Below are positions 10,122-22,045 of a DNA stretch of 64,000 nucleotides, one piece after another. A model generated the notes under the pieces. That model did no database searches. It was not told where the DNA came from and saw nothing but the letters and a program-made list of their open reading frames with translations. Both the position numbers and the translations under genes were made by a program. Origin of the DNA: Gnomoniopsis sp. IMI 355080 (Eukaryota; Ascomycota; Sordariomycetes; Diaporthales; Gnomoniaceae); assembly GCA_027946555.1 (NCBI GenBank), contig JAPEVC010000092.1, forward strand, positions 1-64,000, given 5' to 3'. How positions within the stretch are numbered: the stretch's first letter is position 1; each line of letters starts with the position of its first letter.

Positions 10122-12136
10122 ACCCTTCGAAAGCTAGCGCCAGGGCGTGCTTCATGAAGCCACCAGCCTTTTCTCGAGCCCGGAATTGCACCGCGTGTGG
10201 ACTTGATACCAAGATGCGTGACCTGGTAGCATTGCACTGGGGCTGGGTGCAGCACCTAGAATTGATCATTTCGGAAAATAACACACAATTACATCAGCGT
10301 TTCTGCAAGTTAAGTGTCTCGGAAAACATCACGAATGAGCTCTAGAGGGAAAGAAGAAGAAAGGGGGAAAAAACTCAACGGAGCTTGGACTGTCCGCTCT
10401 AGCTACGTCTGCAATGTTCATCATTCAGTCAGTTGATCTCTGATGTGATATCATCTCCAGCTGCCCTGATGAAGTGCTTTCTGGAACTCAAAACCACCGG
10501 TTTTTCGAACACAGGCTTTGAGGCAAATGCACACACAACTTCCGAGTGGTTTGCGGAGACCGAGGTTCATGACATCCACAGCTGGAACCTTGCCACAACC
10601 TTCCATTTGATAAGGCTCAACAAGTGGACTCGGTTCAGGCTTCTGGGTGCTCTAAATTCGTCCCATCTACATTAAACTCCGGAATATTTCCTCAAGACAC
10701 ATCGCCGTATGTCTAGTACCATAGCTCATATCAGTGGCCGCACAAATGCTCATTGTGAGTTGTAGCTATGTGTTGCCCTCAAATATTCAACTGAATTGCT
10801 GCTAAGTCGATTCACATCGAGAACGATGTGAGCCCGGACAACTCTTGTCTTCTCATGCTTACATTTCTGTGTCTCCATACCAATTCTGCATTGCTTGGAT
10901 CCCATCGATCCCATGGTCTGCTGCCACAAATCTCATTGAGCCTTGTCATGCCATCTCCACTAGACATGCACCATGCCTCTAAATATGGCCTCTTGAATGC
11001 CTGGCTTTTTGCTTTTGTCGTTGCTGTGCCGACTTTGAAACCCTTGTTTCTCTGGCAAGTCACATATGCATGCTGCAAGGCTTGTGTTTCTCCAACACAC
11101 TCGACAACGCGACTATTGCCTCTGCTCCACGACTTCGACCACATAACTCTCCAAGCAGGACCCATGCACTCCACCATCATCACCATCTTGTCTGTTCCAT
11201 TTCCTGATACCCCTTTCCCCTTCCCGAGATCGAGATCCGCAAACATCAAGTCGATATCTAGATACGAGTCCGCTTGCTCGATCACTATCGACCTACATTA
11301 TCTGCAGGTACGTCCGACTTGAAAATCCAAAAGCCATCTCGTGCAATTCGGTGGACCCCACCGCATTACTCTGTCGGCTCCAGCTTCAGGTAGCTCGACT
11401 ATCTTTCAAACCCATTGCCGTGTTGCTTCCTCTTCCCTTCTCTACAGAACCGTTACTACACAGGCCAGCCTCGGGTAGTCAGCATCGCTCTTCTCTGCAG
11501 TGTTCTCTACCTCGCCCTTGGTCCATATCACAATCTCCTGTCGTCTTATCTGATTACTTCAAGCACATTTCCTCTGTCCTCTTCTCATAAAAGACCTTCT
11601 ACCCCGTCTCCCTCGTTTCTGTGGCGACCCTCGAACTCTCCTAGGAACCCTAGAGGCAGTGAGCGCACTGCCCTTCATTCTACTTCCTAGTGTGCGTTAT
11701 ACTTCACCCTCCCTTAACAATACCCTCGGGACTGCTGGTCTGTTACTCCCAAACATCCTTTGGGTTCGTTCTCAGTCGCCACGATTCACCAAATTCTTCA
11801 TACTTCTCTCATTTTCACGACTTTCGCTCGCAACATTGATCCCATTTGTGTCGTGCACTCGAATTGTATTGCGTGGCTAACACTGCATCCGCCAGCACAG
11901 AACTTCACCGTCGCCGAGTCTCCATCTCGATTCCTCAAACACGTTCACCGCACAAAGGTTTGTTCGAGTCCAATGATTAAGATCATTTGCCTTCTTTCGC
12001 CATGTCTCAAACTTCAACTACGGACCCTGATCCATCTGCCTTTCACCATAATTTGTCGCTACCACTCACGGAACCTCTCCTCCCGGCGTAAGCGCTCCTA
12101 GCTGACTTGATTTCACGACAGACAACAACTGTGAAG
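10122..12136. other. Long intergenic region and 5' leader of the small Myb-like gene
   Basis: About 2 kb. From about 11300 the plus strand becomes strongly pyrimidine-rich, typical of a fungal promoter and leader. It has many possible 5'UTR splice sites. Open frames at about 10810-11320 on both strands show no recognisable protein and I do not call them. Confidence 0.5.
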
Positions 12137-12616
12137 ATGACTGGAAAGGAGACCGCTGCTGGTGGTAGTGCCATGACCGATACCCAGCTGAAGTTCGTCG
12201 CTTCCATGATGAGAAACATGCAGTCCAAGCCTGACATCGATGTAAGCACCACATTCACCGTTACCTGAACCAATCTTGATGGTGACGAGACTCGTGCTTT
12301 GGAATACCATGCTTACCACCATCTGCTGCAGTGGGACAAGGTCGCTTCTGAGCATGGCATGACGGCCAAATCGGCCAGAGAGCGCCACAGGATCCTGTCC
12401 CTCAAGTTCGGCTGGAATGCCAAGTCCGGTGGTGATGGCGACAGCCCCGGTCCAAAGACCCCCAAGAAGGCCGCTGGTGTGACCAAGCGCACCGGCCGTT
12501 TCGGCGACTCTGCCAAAAAGGCAAGAGGCAAGAAGGCTGCGGCCGAGAACGTTGAGGACAGCACTGATGACCTCGGCAAGGGTGATTGCGAGATGGACGA
12601 CGCTGGTGAGGCTTGA
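12137..12616 (+). CDS. Small protein with Myb/SANT-like domain
   Basis: Two exons: 12137-12241 and 12332-12616; 129 residues. The intron has donor GTAAGC and acceptor CAG, and the splice joins PDID to WDKVASEHGM. Residues of about 13-60 (TDTQLKFVASMMRNMQ ... WDKVASEHGMTAKSARERHR) resemble the three-helix Myb/SANT-like domain of many short fungal proteins, in which a W/F-x-x-V-A segment starts helix 2. The rest is a Lys-rich tail (TPKKA, AKKARGKKAA) that ends in an acidic cluster. A nuclear DNA- or chromatin-associated role is an inference. It resembles the 21387-22045 product in layout: domain, basic tail, acidic end. The 5' region is unusually long. Confidence 0.75.
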
Positions 12617-13554
12617 ACGGAACAGCCACATCGCACCTGATCTTACACACTTCATGACGGCCTCCAGAGAACAAGTACAGGCACGGAGTACAGGCATTCA
12701 TGTTTGGAGGACCCCCTGTCCCATGAAGTGTGTTTCTTGGCCATCTTCTTCAGTTCATTTTGCGCGGTTTGTTTTACAGGTACAGCCACCAATGGCTTAC
12801 CAGTCGGGTTTTTGTCGGCTACTTTGGCACATTCGACACTAGAACAGAAATGAAACGCAATCAACAACATTGAAATATCAGCCTTCGGGCACCTCAATCG
12901 TTTTGCCTGATGTGAATGACAGGTAATGAGCCAGACCTAGAAGCGCTACGGCAATAATACGCTTCTTGGTAGAAAGCATTGTTTTCGTTGCATTCCCTTA
13001 GAGAAAACAGTACAGCATTGGAATCTGTGGACCCGGCATTCCATCACACGACCTGGGGCAGAAAAGAAGCATAACAAGGCCGGAGACGAGGAAATCATGG
13101 CCATTTTTGTATTGCTTCGATATGATGCGAAAAATAAACTAGGCATCTTCCACTAGGTACTAATCACGAATACTGGAGCGAAAATTGAATACTGAGCAAC
13201 GTGGGTGTTCCCACCCCTGTTTTCCACGGTCTTCACACCAGGCAGGAGACACGAGGCACCAGCTTCACCAAGACTCAAATTCCGACCCACGTCAACCTTT
13301 CCCACACCTAAGTCGTTTGCAAAGGATTTAATCTCACTCTTGTTGAAATTCCATATCACCACCAGTCAAGGTCGTACCGACCCAACAAATCAACGACCAC
13401 CCCCAGCGTTATTAGCCAAAGTCCCTGAGTCTCGTCGCCATCAGTGTCCAGTACAGCATCACACAACCAGACCTGATCTCACCATTCAGCCATCGTCCAA
13501 ACACCCCCTTGGGCATCATCATCACCACCACCACCCTCAACATCATTATCACAT
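12617..13554. other. Intergenic
   Basis: This is the 3' end of the Myb-like gene and the 5' region of the next gene. The last 60 bp before the start are His-codon-like CAT/CAC repeats (13514-13548) in a non-coding context. No other gene is visible. Confidence 0.5.
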
Positions 13555-14554
13555 ATGACATCCTCCGCTCCGAAGCGTGTTTCTTCCGCACAGGCCCAAG
13601 ACTTGCAGCGTCAGCTCGAGATTGTGAGCTCGCCTTTACTGCCTTACATGTCCCATACTTACGCTTCGAGCTTCGATCTAGGTCGTTCTGAAGATGGAAA
13701 AGGCTGGTATTCTCCAAGAGGAAGCAGGTGATCACATCAGGATCATTGTTGCCGAGGGCATCGCCGAAATGGCCGGTGATCGCTACAGATCATATCCTTT
13801 GGTCCCCAGGCCCGACAAGGTGCCCATTCGACGGGACCTGTATCCCCACCCATGTGTCTTGGCCACTCCAGCAAGCACAGAAAGCGTCAAGAAAGAAAAG
13901 AAGAAGAATGGCAGCGAGGCTATCGGTGCGCCGACAAACGCCTCCTCCTCCGCCAAGACCGCAACAACAATGAGCACTAGCCGCGGTGCATCCAGACGTG
14001 TCTCAGCCTGGGCTGCCGGCGTCGTCAATGCGTCTTCGGGCTCAGATTCCCCAGAGAATTCTATCGTTTTCGAGTAAATCCTCCCTCTAAACTTTGGCAG
14101 CATGGCAGGCAGATCAGCTGAAACTTTTGACAGGACCCGCCTGGCTGCGAACGCTTCGCGCTGGGATGCTATCCTCAACCAGCCTATCAATCTGTCTGGG
14201 TCTGCGCCGTATAGCTCCTATACCCTGTTTGGAAGGAAGATTGAGAAGCGCGCTGTCTCGCCCAACCCGACTGAGGATACCTCCACCGACCCGCCACCTA
14301 CCACTGGGACTGCCATTAGTGATGGGATCGCTGGCATTATCAAGGTGGATGGCAAAGAAATGTAAGTGATGTGCTCAACCACCACGGTCGTTCTTTGCTG
14401 ACGGGGATGTAACAGCGACGAGATCTTCGACACACCTGCTCACGCCGCCGCTTCACCCAAGAGTACCGTGGCTCCTGCCCCTCAGACCACAGCCGATCCA
14501 AAGACGACTGGCAGTAACGATATCGGCGATTGGCTGATTGATCTCAGCACCTGA
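13555..14554 (+). CDS. Unrecognised fungal protein, four exons
   Basis: Exons 13555-13623, 13682-14073, 14134-14361 and 14416-14554 give 275 residues in one unbroken phase. The TAA at 14075 is removed if GTAAAT at 14074 is the donor, with the acceptor CAG at 14131-14133 (60-bp intron). This choice links two open segments that otherwise look like two genes. I do not recognise the protein. Near the N terminus is a helical segment (VVLKMEKAGILQEEAGDHIR) and then AEGIAEMAGDRYRSYPLV. The middle is Ser/Ala/Thr-rich with a lysine cluster (KKEKKKNG). A later segment SRWDAILNQPINLSG is well formed. The C terminus IGDWLIDLST is acidic and hydrophobic. No signal peptide or membrane segment is seen. A two-gene reading is less likely but possible. 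Confidence 0.6.
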
Positions 14555-14801
14555 GAGACTTTGTACGATAGGGAAAGCCAGGGAACACATCATGGGTCCT
14601 ACACGGCTAATGTTTTCCGACACTTGACAAAAGACTGTGAATGTACCACTGTTCAAGAACATCTTGGGGTTCGGAATACTTGAGGAGAAATCGCTGAAAT
14701 GGTGAAGCTGTGTACTATGATCATCGACAATTTTTATTGCTCCAGTAAGACAACGTCATCTTTGATAATAAAGACACACAAACTAGAGATCGTGATTCAT
14801 A

Positions 14802-15465
14802 TCACTCCACAGCTTCAACCTTCCCTGTGAATGTATCCAATTTGAATCCATAGACATTCATTCCTTCTAGAGTGGGAGCCTCTTGTAACGCCCGGACATC
14901 ATCTTTGATAGACTGCTCGAACTCATCAAAGGAGAAAAGCTTGTAGTCAATCTTCTCTGCAGCAGCTCCTGCCGCAGTGCCGCTCTCCGCGACCTTGTTC
15001 ACGATATCTTGTGGTGTAACGTGCATGACGCCGCAATCTAGAGATCCCCTCTTAGTGTGTATCCAGCCATAATTTACGTGGACCAAGATGCATACCTGTG
15101 TGATGGACAACCGCGATGGTCCTCATATCAGCAACTGCTCGCAATGCCGTAATACTTCGAATTACATCGTCGGTCACTCGCCCTCCAGCATTGCGAAAGA
15201 CAGCGCCTCCCATGCTGGGCCCGAAGAAATCCTCGGGGACACAGCGAGGATCAAGACAAGTGACTGGGAACCGTATTAGTGATGCAATCAAGAGACTATA
15301 GCGTTGTTAATCAGCCAACTTACGGACAATGCTCGTCTTGTCCGTTGCAAGCTTGCGTCGCTCGGCCATGTGCCATGGCTCAGGCAGAGTAGGAAAGACG
15401 TCCGCGGCGTATGACTTGTTATTTTCTAGCCACTCGGGGACCAGTCCGGCGTATTCTGAGGGCAT
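14802..15465 (-). CDS. Beta-class carbonic anhydrase
   Basis: Three exons: 15324-15465, 15096-15263 and 14802-15037; 181 residues. The enzyme interconverts CO2 and bicarbonate with zinc. The zinc ligands and the Asp-Arg dyad are visible: Cys-x-Asp-x-Arg in IVLTCLDPRC (formed by the first splice), and His-x-x-Cys in VVHHTDCGV (the second splice falls inside this motif). FRNAGGRVTDDVIRSI is the conserved core. The short length and the DDVIRS ... HHTDCG pattern resemble the compact beta-CA group typified by mycobacterial Rv1284, not the larger fungal Nce103 type. No mitochondrial signal is obvious. Start ATG at 15465 gives MPSEYAGLVPEWLENN, a plausible N-terminal helix. Confidence 0.88.
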
Positions 15466-17207
15466 ATTGTGTAGTACTGTATCGTCACCAACTCTCACAA
15501 ATTAGATAATTCAAAGGGACCGCAATGAGTTCAAGATTACACCTTGAAGGTTGGCTATGCAAATGTTATAGGGACTGGAAATTGACTTTGTTTGGTTACT
15601 GTGACTTCTGGGAGATTTGAGGCCTTATTAAATACTATTCTGTCGAACTTGAAAGACATACGTGTTCTATGAATTTCGGCGAATCCGGAAGGCTGACATT
15701 TTGGAGTAGCCTTCCATAGCATCCGACTATGTCAGAGCTGATCACTAATCATCAGACGCCGCGGCATCTTGTGCGACTCATCAAATCGATCTAGTAATGC
15801 AGATGTTCACTAATCGATTTGAGAGAGCATTTAGTGGTGGACGAGCTTTGCCTCGGATGATTAGAAATCCAACGTGGAAATCACTGGAGTCTTTTGCCCA
15901 GCGTCACTGGAGGTACGAATGGCATACCGCTCGAGAGATCTGATGACAACCGGGGAAGAGTCATTGGTATGACGAGCTTATTATACTTCACGTGAGCTGA
16001 GGTGTTCGTAATCCATGAGTTCTATCTGTCTGTCCAGGTTAGTATTCGCATTTCTTCAAGTGGTACAATTTTCTAAATTTCCTTCTCGTCTGAAAGCCGC
16101 ATACCTAGGTACGCAGTCTCATTGCAAGAGCGTTCTTGGTCCAAGGTCCTTGGCGAGAGCTCGCCACTTCTTAAACTTGTCTATACCTAGTCTGGGAAAA
16201 TGGAAACCGGGCAGGTGAAAGCAGTATGATATGCCTGGTACGCCTGCAGGATAAATTTTGGGTCTCCTGAGTTGGTAGGTTTGAAGTGTAGAGTGACGAA
16301 TATAGAATCCAGGAAACCTACACCTAGATCAGTGTGGACTGGCCAATTAGAGGTCATGACGGGATCTGGGGGCCTTATTATGCCCTTCAGTCCTGCACGG
16401 CTGAATACTTAGGTAGCCTTCTTCGGACTTACCCAATCATTCAACAACGTTCGAAACTCAAGTTACCTAATTCTCTGTTTTCAACGTACGTACTGTTGCC
16501 TATCAACGATCAGTGATATAAGCAGGCGTCGCTCGTTAGGATAAGACTGGTATGAGTGATACCATGACTTTGGACAAGCGTGACGTCCAAAGACCAAGGT
16601 TGCAGGCAAGCTTGCGCGTGTCTCATTGTGGAAAATGATTACACAACAATTTCAGTAATATTGGAAACTCGCGTCGCACAAGTACTGGTCAGCAAGCACT
16701 GTCAGCCAGCCAGCCAAGAAATATACATGGGTTCAGAGACCGACCACTACGAGCGCGATATTGCCCTCCTGACCATCGTCGGTCAGGGATCTCCGCACCG
16801 GTCATCCTGCCAAACCCAGCAACGCAGTGCTTGGCACGCAACCTTGAGAGACACAAACTGCACCTAGCATTGAAGCAAATTTCCGGAGACGCTCAGTCCA
16901 CCTGCCAGTAAAGGCTGATACAGCCCGTTATGTGACAAAAAAACGGCACCCGCGGGTCAAGACGCTGTCCCACGGACTGCCGAACGACAGCTTGATGTGA
17001 CACTGCATGAGGAGATTGTCGCTATGTTGGCTGTACGGAGTACTTCGTGGAGACTGTTGTATGCTTTACATACATCAGGCTCAGAATGGATGAAAGTATT
17101 TCAATATACAAGAAGCCCCGAGGGTTAGCTCACGAAACTTTCAGTTGTACTCGGCCTGTGTTCATGAGACTGGAGCCCAAGATCTGTTGCTCTTCACTTC
17201 CGCCAAC
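15466..17207. other. Gene-free 1.7 kb
   Basis: The composition is less GC-rich than in the flanking genes. I see no convincing reading frame, RNA gene or repeat. Short palindromic CCTAGGT-type motifs occur near 16106. Confidence 0.5.
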
Positions 17208-19061
17208 ATGAGATCATCTTGGAGTCTATACTTTCTGGCATCTGCCCTCTTGGGTAATGCGCAAGCCACGGAGTACTACTCGTTCGATGGGGTAGGCTTC
17301 CCAACATGCTACAATGTCACCACAGTCCATAATGCCACCAGCGTTGACGACAGTAAGTCTTGGATCGATGTTCGCAAACGTTGCTGCAGGTATAAGACTG
17401 ACTGAGTTTGGCAATCAAGTCGTGTCAATTGTGAAGGCCGCAGCCGCAAATGGGACGAACATTCGTGCCAGCGGTAAGGGCCACATGTGGTACGATACAA
17501 TGTGCGCTGATGTGCCGACGGAGATCATCAGGACGGAGTTTGTCAACAATATCACAGACTTCAATCTAACAGACGGTGCGGAATCCGGTACCGTGGTCGT
17601 TGAGGGTGGTGTGACTTTCTTCCAACTCGCGGACTACCTCCACGAGCGCGGTGCGAACATTGGCACTGGGCTCGTGAACTGGAATATCACTCTCGGCGGC
17701 AGCGTAGCCATGGGAGCTCACCGCACCTCACTAGGATCCGAAGCCGTTGTTGTGGGAGGTGTCCTTGAGATGGATATTATCGACGGGTCGGGCAACATCA
17801 GGACAGTGGTCAAGGATGAGACCAATGATGAGTGGCTTGCTGCTTCGACTTCCCTGGGACTACTGGGCATCATATCTCGGCTGAAGATGACCATTTACCC
17901 TGAGACGGTGTTGTGGGCAAATCAGACTACGTAAGTCGCGCCTGAAAAATGAACCCGACGGGTTGTAAACCTTGTGTGTAAAGCTGATGGATTCAGTCTC
18001 GAGGAGGATGAAGTCTTGAACGGGGATATCTACGGCATGATTTCTCCTTACATCACGGCAAACTTTTGGGTAAGCTGATATCCACGCGGAACCAATACTC
18101 ATCCCAGTCTACCAAAATTGCCCCAACTTACACTCACATACTATAGTGGTGGCCCTTCACCAGAAAGTTTCACTATAGGACTTATGGCTACGCCACAGAC
18201 GACATGCCTAACCAGCTCGGCTTACAATCCACATTCTCCATCACCGACTTGGAAGCTGCCGCCGCTCTCACCCTATTGAACAGCGGAAAGTACCTTGAGA
18301 CATCAAACGAAATTGCGGAAGGTATCTTCTTCGACATCTGGTCAAGCCCCAATTTCCACACAAGCGATACGGACGAGACAATCACCGAATGGCCAGTCAC
18401 AGGGTATAACTACGATGTCTTGATCGGTGGGCAATGGCCCGGGCAGTCTACGGAGTGGGATGAAGACCTCCACGGGTATACCATGGAGCTGGCCTTTCCT
18501 GTCACGATGGCTAACGACATGCTGAAGAGAACACGAGAGCTCTTTGACGCACAATTTACGCAGTATCTGATCAACATGACCGCCACATACAGGAGTGGAA
18601 TCAACATCAAGTTTGGCAAGCCTAATTATGACTTGCTCGGACAAGTAACGTACAACACCTCGGACGGTGCGGACTGGAGCAAAGGCGCCATCATGCTCGA
18701 CTTCCCTACCTTCAGGCCCAATATTGGGGATCATTTGCGGTTCAATGAGCCCTTCTGTAAGATGCCTGTGTGAACCGGTCAAGGACGTCAAGCTGATTAT
18801 TGAGCAGATGCAAATCTATCCACAACACTCATCAATGAGTTTCCGTGCAGGCCTCATTGGACCAAAAATACAAGGGACGTATTTGGCCAAGCCTTAAAGA
18901 ACCTGGACCCAGACGTGAGTCACCAGTAGCACTCAAAATCTTTGGAGGCCAGCATACTAACTTACTACAAGCATATCGCCCGTTTCAAAGCGGTAAGAGA
19001 GGACTTTGATCCCAATGGAACGTACAGGAGTGTGGTGGGTGAGATTATTGGGGTGTATTGA
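17208..19061 (+). CDS. Secreted FAD-linked oxidase (sugar-lactone oxidase-like)
   Basis: Six exons: 17208-17352, 17390-17930, 17997-18069, 18147-18756, 18808-18914 and 18972-19061; 521 residues. The N terminus (MRSSWSLYFLASALLGNAQA) is a signal peptide. The PCMH-type FAD domain covers roughly residues 35-230: a GKGHMWYD motif has a His (about residue 80) in the position that binds FAD in related oxidases, and TGLVNWNITLGGSVAMGAHR is the second FAD-binding stretch. The C-terminal part carries a conserved pattern (EFPCRPHWTKNTRDVFG ... NLDPDHIARFKAVRE). It resembles arabinono-/gulono-lactone oxidase-like proteins of fungi, but the substrate is unknown. The first intron is only 37 bp, yet it alone restores the frame. 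Several N-glycosylation sequons (NVT, NAT, NIT, NLT) agree with secretion. Confidence 0.85.
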
Positions 19062-19854
19062 GTTTCGCCCGGTGAGCCGTCGCAGACATTTTTTTCCCCC
19101 AAGGTGTATATATATGGATTGCGGTAGATATGCCAAATATCAAAGCTAAGGTGCTTGTACCATGTTCGAGGTTGCTAGAAACCTGTTGCCAGACCTCCGA
19201 AACATGTCCTGTATACCTCCCGCGTACCTTGGTACTAGCGTTATGATACCCTACCTACCCAGGTAGGTGGGTATGGTGCCATAGTCTTGAGCAAAGCTCA
19301 ACGGATTCCGCCTCTCCAAGTTGACAGAGCTGAGGAATGACTTTGATTTTCCTTATTGCTTAGCTGCTGTTGGTGAAAGATTCCATAAGTCGGGCGATTC
19401 TTCATGATGGTGCGGTCTGTCTTCTACTCTCCAGTGGGCACTCCGTGTCCCAGGTACGTGTTCGAATGGTAATAACGGCCGTGAGTTGCATCATGAACGT
19501 CCGAGGGACTAGGAGGAGCACTATCTTCGGAGAGAATGGGGCAACTGGAAGCGGCTAGGTGATCGGCGTCCCTGTACTGCTTGGCCATGAAACTTGGAAC
19601 CCAGCTGAGCAATCTCGTAGTAATATTTTCGGCTTCTCAGGGTCCTAAGGCGCGACAAACGACAACTTGGCGGTGCTGAACCGCACACTCGACCGCATTT
19701 CTCGCTTACGCTTTGAAGCCGTGCCTTGAACTCATGGCTTTGTTTTCAATTGCTTTCGATGTTTTCCTCCACCATGGGGTGGGGAGATATTTCTGCAGCC
19801 TGGCGCACTAAATCAGTAAACGCGTTGAGACGCGTTTCCTTCACGACCACAATA
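19062..19854. other. Intergenic left of the MITE
   Basis: This holds the 3' region of the FAD oxidase gene and a small imperfect palindrome, ACGCGTTGAGACGCGT, at about 19820-19836. No gene is seen. Confidence 0.5.
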
Positions 19855-20322
19855 CAGTGGCTACCCCCCCTTTGGAATGACCCCCCCATGGATTATTTAC
19901 CTAGTTTGGACTATCAAGAGCTGGCACGGTACTTTTTTTGGTGGCGTTTATCATAATAAGACATTGGCTCCGGAGGATATTCCGCTATAGGAACCACTTT
20001 TCCCCCACATTTTGACCTATTTTGAGGCTATCTCCGTGTCATTTCGGCCCCCATGCATCATTTCTGTGGAGTTTTGGCCCAGATTATGCAGGGTACACCA
20101 AAATTACTATAGGACTAACATTTTAATGCCGCTTTTCTTCACTGCTATTACATTTGCACTCAACACACTTTTTTCAAGCCAAAGGGCCAGCCTAATTAAT
20201 ATTGTAGCTTTTCGAGGGCATTTGGAAAATGGACCCACTTTTTCCTCTGGTCTGGAATATGCCTCCTTTATAGAATATGAAATCGTGGCACGAAACTCAT
20301 TCCAAAGGGGGGGTAGCCACTG
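19855..20322. mobile_element. Non-autonomous DNA transposon (MITE) with TA target-site duplication
   Basis: The 28 bases at 19853-19880 are the exact reverse complement of 20297-20324. Read outward-in, each end is TA-CAGTGGCTACCCCCCC followed by TTTGGAATGA. If the outer TA pairs are the duplicated target, the element is 468 bp with 26-bp perfect terminal inverted repeats. A TA target and a CAGT start are typical of the Tc1/mariner-pogo (Fot1-like) superfamily. The interior encodes no transposase and no long frame, so the element would need a transposase from elsewhere. The perfect ends suggest a recent insertion. I see no second copy in this window. Confidence 0.85.
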
Positions 20323-21386
20323 TACCTACACGCGCTAGGTATGTCAAGAGACGACTTAGGAAAAACAGAAGGGCAAAAAGACCCCAGCAACCCAAAAAAG
20401 GCCAAACAGATTTCATCATCATATTTGTCTTGTAGACATTCAGAAAGAGATCCCCCCCCCCCAAAAAAAAAGAGTTTGACATCGACACGGCCAAAGGCGG
20501 CAGTGAAAGACCCTCTGCGGGACTGTATGCAGGCTCAGTGGTCGTAGTCTATCGCCTTCTCAACGGGCCAGATTACGCTTTGTACTGTGTTACAAATGCC
20601 TGTCTGAGATGATGATATCATGAACGACTTTTGGATGGGATCTTACATATGACATTGGCCAGCAGTCACAAGTATACCTGGATAGGTATTGGCCGCTCTT
20701 CTGTCTCAGCCCTCACTTCAGAATCCATGAGCAACCATTCTAAGGGTCTGGCTCGGCTTTTGCTGCAATGTTGTGGCATATGTAGACTGTCCATACGCCT
20801 TCATCCTCGGCACAGTGTAGAGTATAATTTTTTATGTACAGTAGGGCGTATTTGGGCTTCGTGTATATACTTAGGCACCCCAAAAGGGCGCAGAACGTTG
20901 ATCATTCATTGAATAGCTCTGGTGAGCTCTCCTTTGGGAGGGCACCTGTCACCGCAAAGTATCTGAGAATGGCGATCTGGGTATCTTTGAAATAGTCCGG
21001 AGCCCACATTCCCCCACAGCTCACCCTGTAGAGCATGGAGTTACGAGAGCAAGTTAGACAAAGTTGGGTTTTCAACTGCTCTGGGTGGGATATCAGTTGC
21101 CCCAGCAAACCTCTTGGGTCAAGGCAAGCCCAATTGCAATTGAGCCAGGCAGCTGTCTTTTCCAACAAGTCCTTTGTCAGCACTTGACCCTTTTCCCCAA
21201 CCTCTCTACCAACGCGTCTCTCTTCCGATCAAAGTTTGGACAAACACCTTCAGCTTTTGTCTCCTGATACAAAGCGTCAACACAAACACCTACATTGCGC
21301 CTCGAGTATCGACGTTCACCAGTCCCTGGAGCCTGGTCATTCAATCTATCTCTTTCCCACCATCACACACGTCGAGTACCAACACC
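20323..21386. other. Intergenic right of the MITE
   Basis: A poly-C/poly-A run (about 12 C then 9 A) is at 20452-20471. A minus-strand open frame of 93 codons at 20902-21183 has no recognisable family. The last 200 bp are pyrimidine-rich promoter or leader of the next gene. Confidence 0.45.
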
Positions 21387-22045
21387 ATGCCTCCTAAGCA
21401 GGATGCCGTCGAGTATGTGTCCCCATATTTCCTCCCTCCTTTCCATCTCAGGCAATCCCTGGCTTGGCAATCGTCGACAATACTAACATCTGTCCACTGG
21501 GAAGCTTGGCCAAGTCTGATGTTGCTGTCCTCTGCAACATCCTCATGTCTAGCCCAGAGCTGAAGCTTGACCACAAGAGCTTGGCTCCCATTCTTGGTCT
21601 CTCCTCGACCAAGAACGTGTAAGTAGCCTCACATACCCACCACCGTGACTGGTGCTCAACAGCTACTGCTCCCGTCGTCGAAAAACTCACACTCATTGGG
21701 GAAAAAGCACTAACGATCAAATGTTTCCTTGGTAGTGTCCGAAGCCTGAACAGTCGCCTCAAGCCATACGACTTCGAGTACAAGTCTGGCAAGATCTTTC
21801 CGATCGGCCAAGAGCCTGGCGGCTCCACCAACGACGAGGACGGAGAGCCTTCGAGTGCTCCTGCCTCAGCCGCCAAACCCAAGACTCCCAAAACCCCAAA
21901 GACCTCCAAGGCTGGTAAAGGCACCAAGACCCCTGCTTCCAAGAAGCGCAAGCTCAGCGAGGCTGCCGCAGAGTCGGATGCTGCTGCTGACGGCGCTGAC
22001 GCTGTTCTGGAGGATGAGGGCGATGATTCCGATGTCGAGGCTTAA
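21387..22045 (+). CDS. Small protein with winged/Myb-like helical domain
   Basis: Three exons: 21387-21412, 21505-21618 and 21736-22045; 149 residues. The introns have GTATGT/GTAAGT donors and a TACTAAC branch site before the second exon. Residues of about 10-60 (LAKSDVAVLCNILMSSPELK ... HKSLAPILGLSSTKNVVRSL) form three predicted helices like the small Myb/SANT-like or winged-helix domains common in fungi. The following region has TPKTPKTSKAGKG repeats and a KKRK nuclear-localisation-like motif. It ends in an acidic tail (EDEGDDSDVEA). A nuclear role is inferred. It shares its architecture with the 12137-12616 product 9 kb away, so the two may be distant paralogues. Confidence 0.7.

Noticed and set aside
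10812..11322. Opposed frames of 157 and 164 codons in the 10-12 kb intergenic region
   Set aside because: Both strands are open at once, neither shows a family pattern, and the region looks like a pyrimidine-rich promoter.
20902..21183. 93-codon minus-strand frame before the small Myb-like gene
   Set aside because: Some segments look protein-like, but there is no family, no splice support and it lies in a promoter region.
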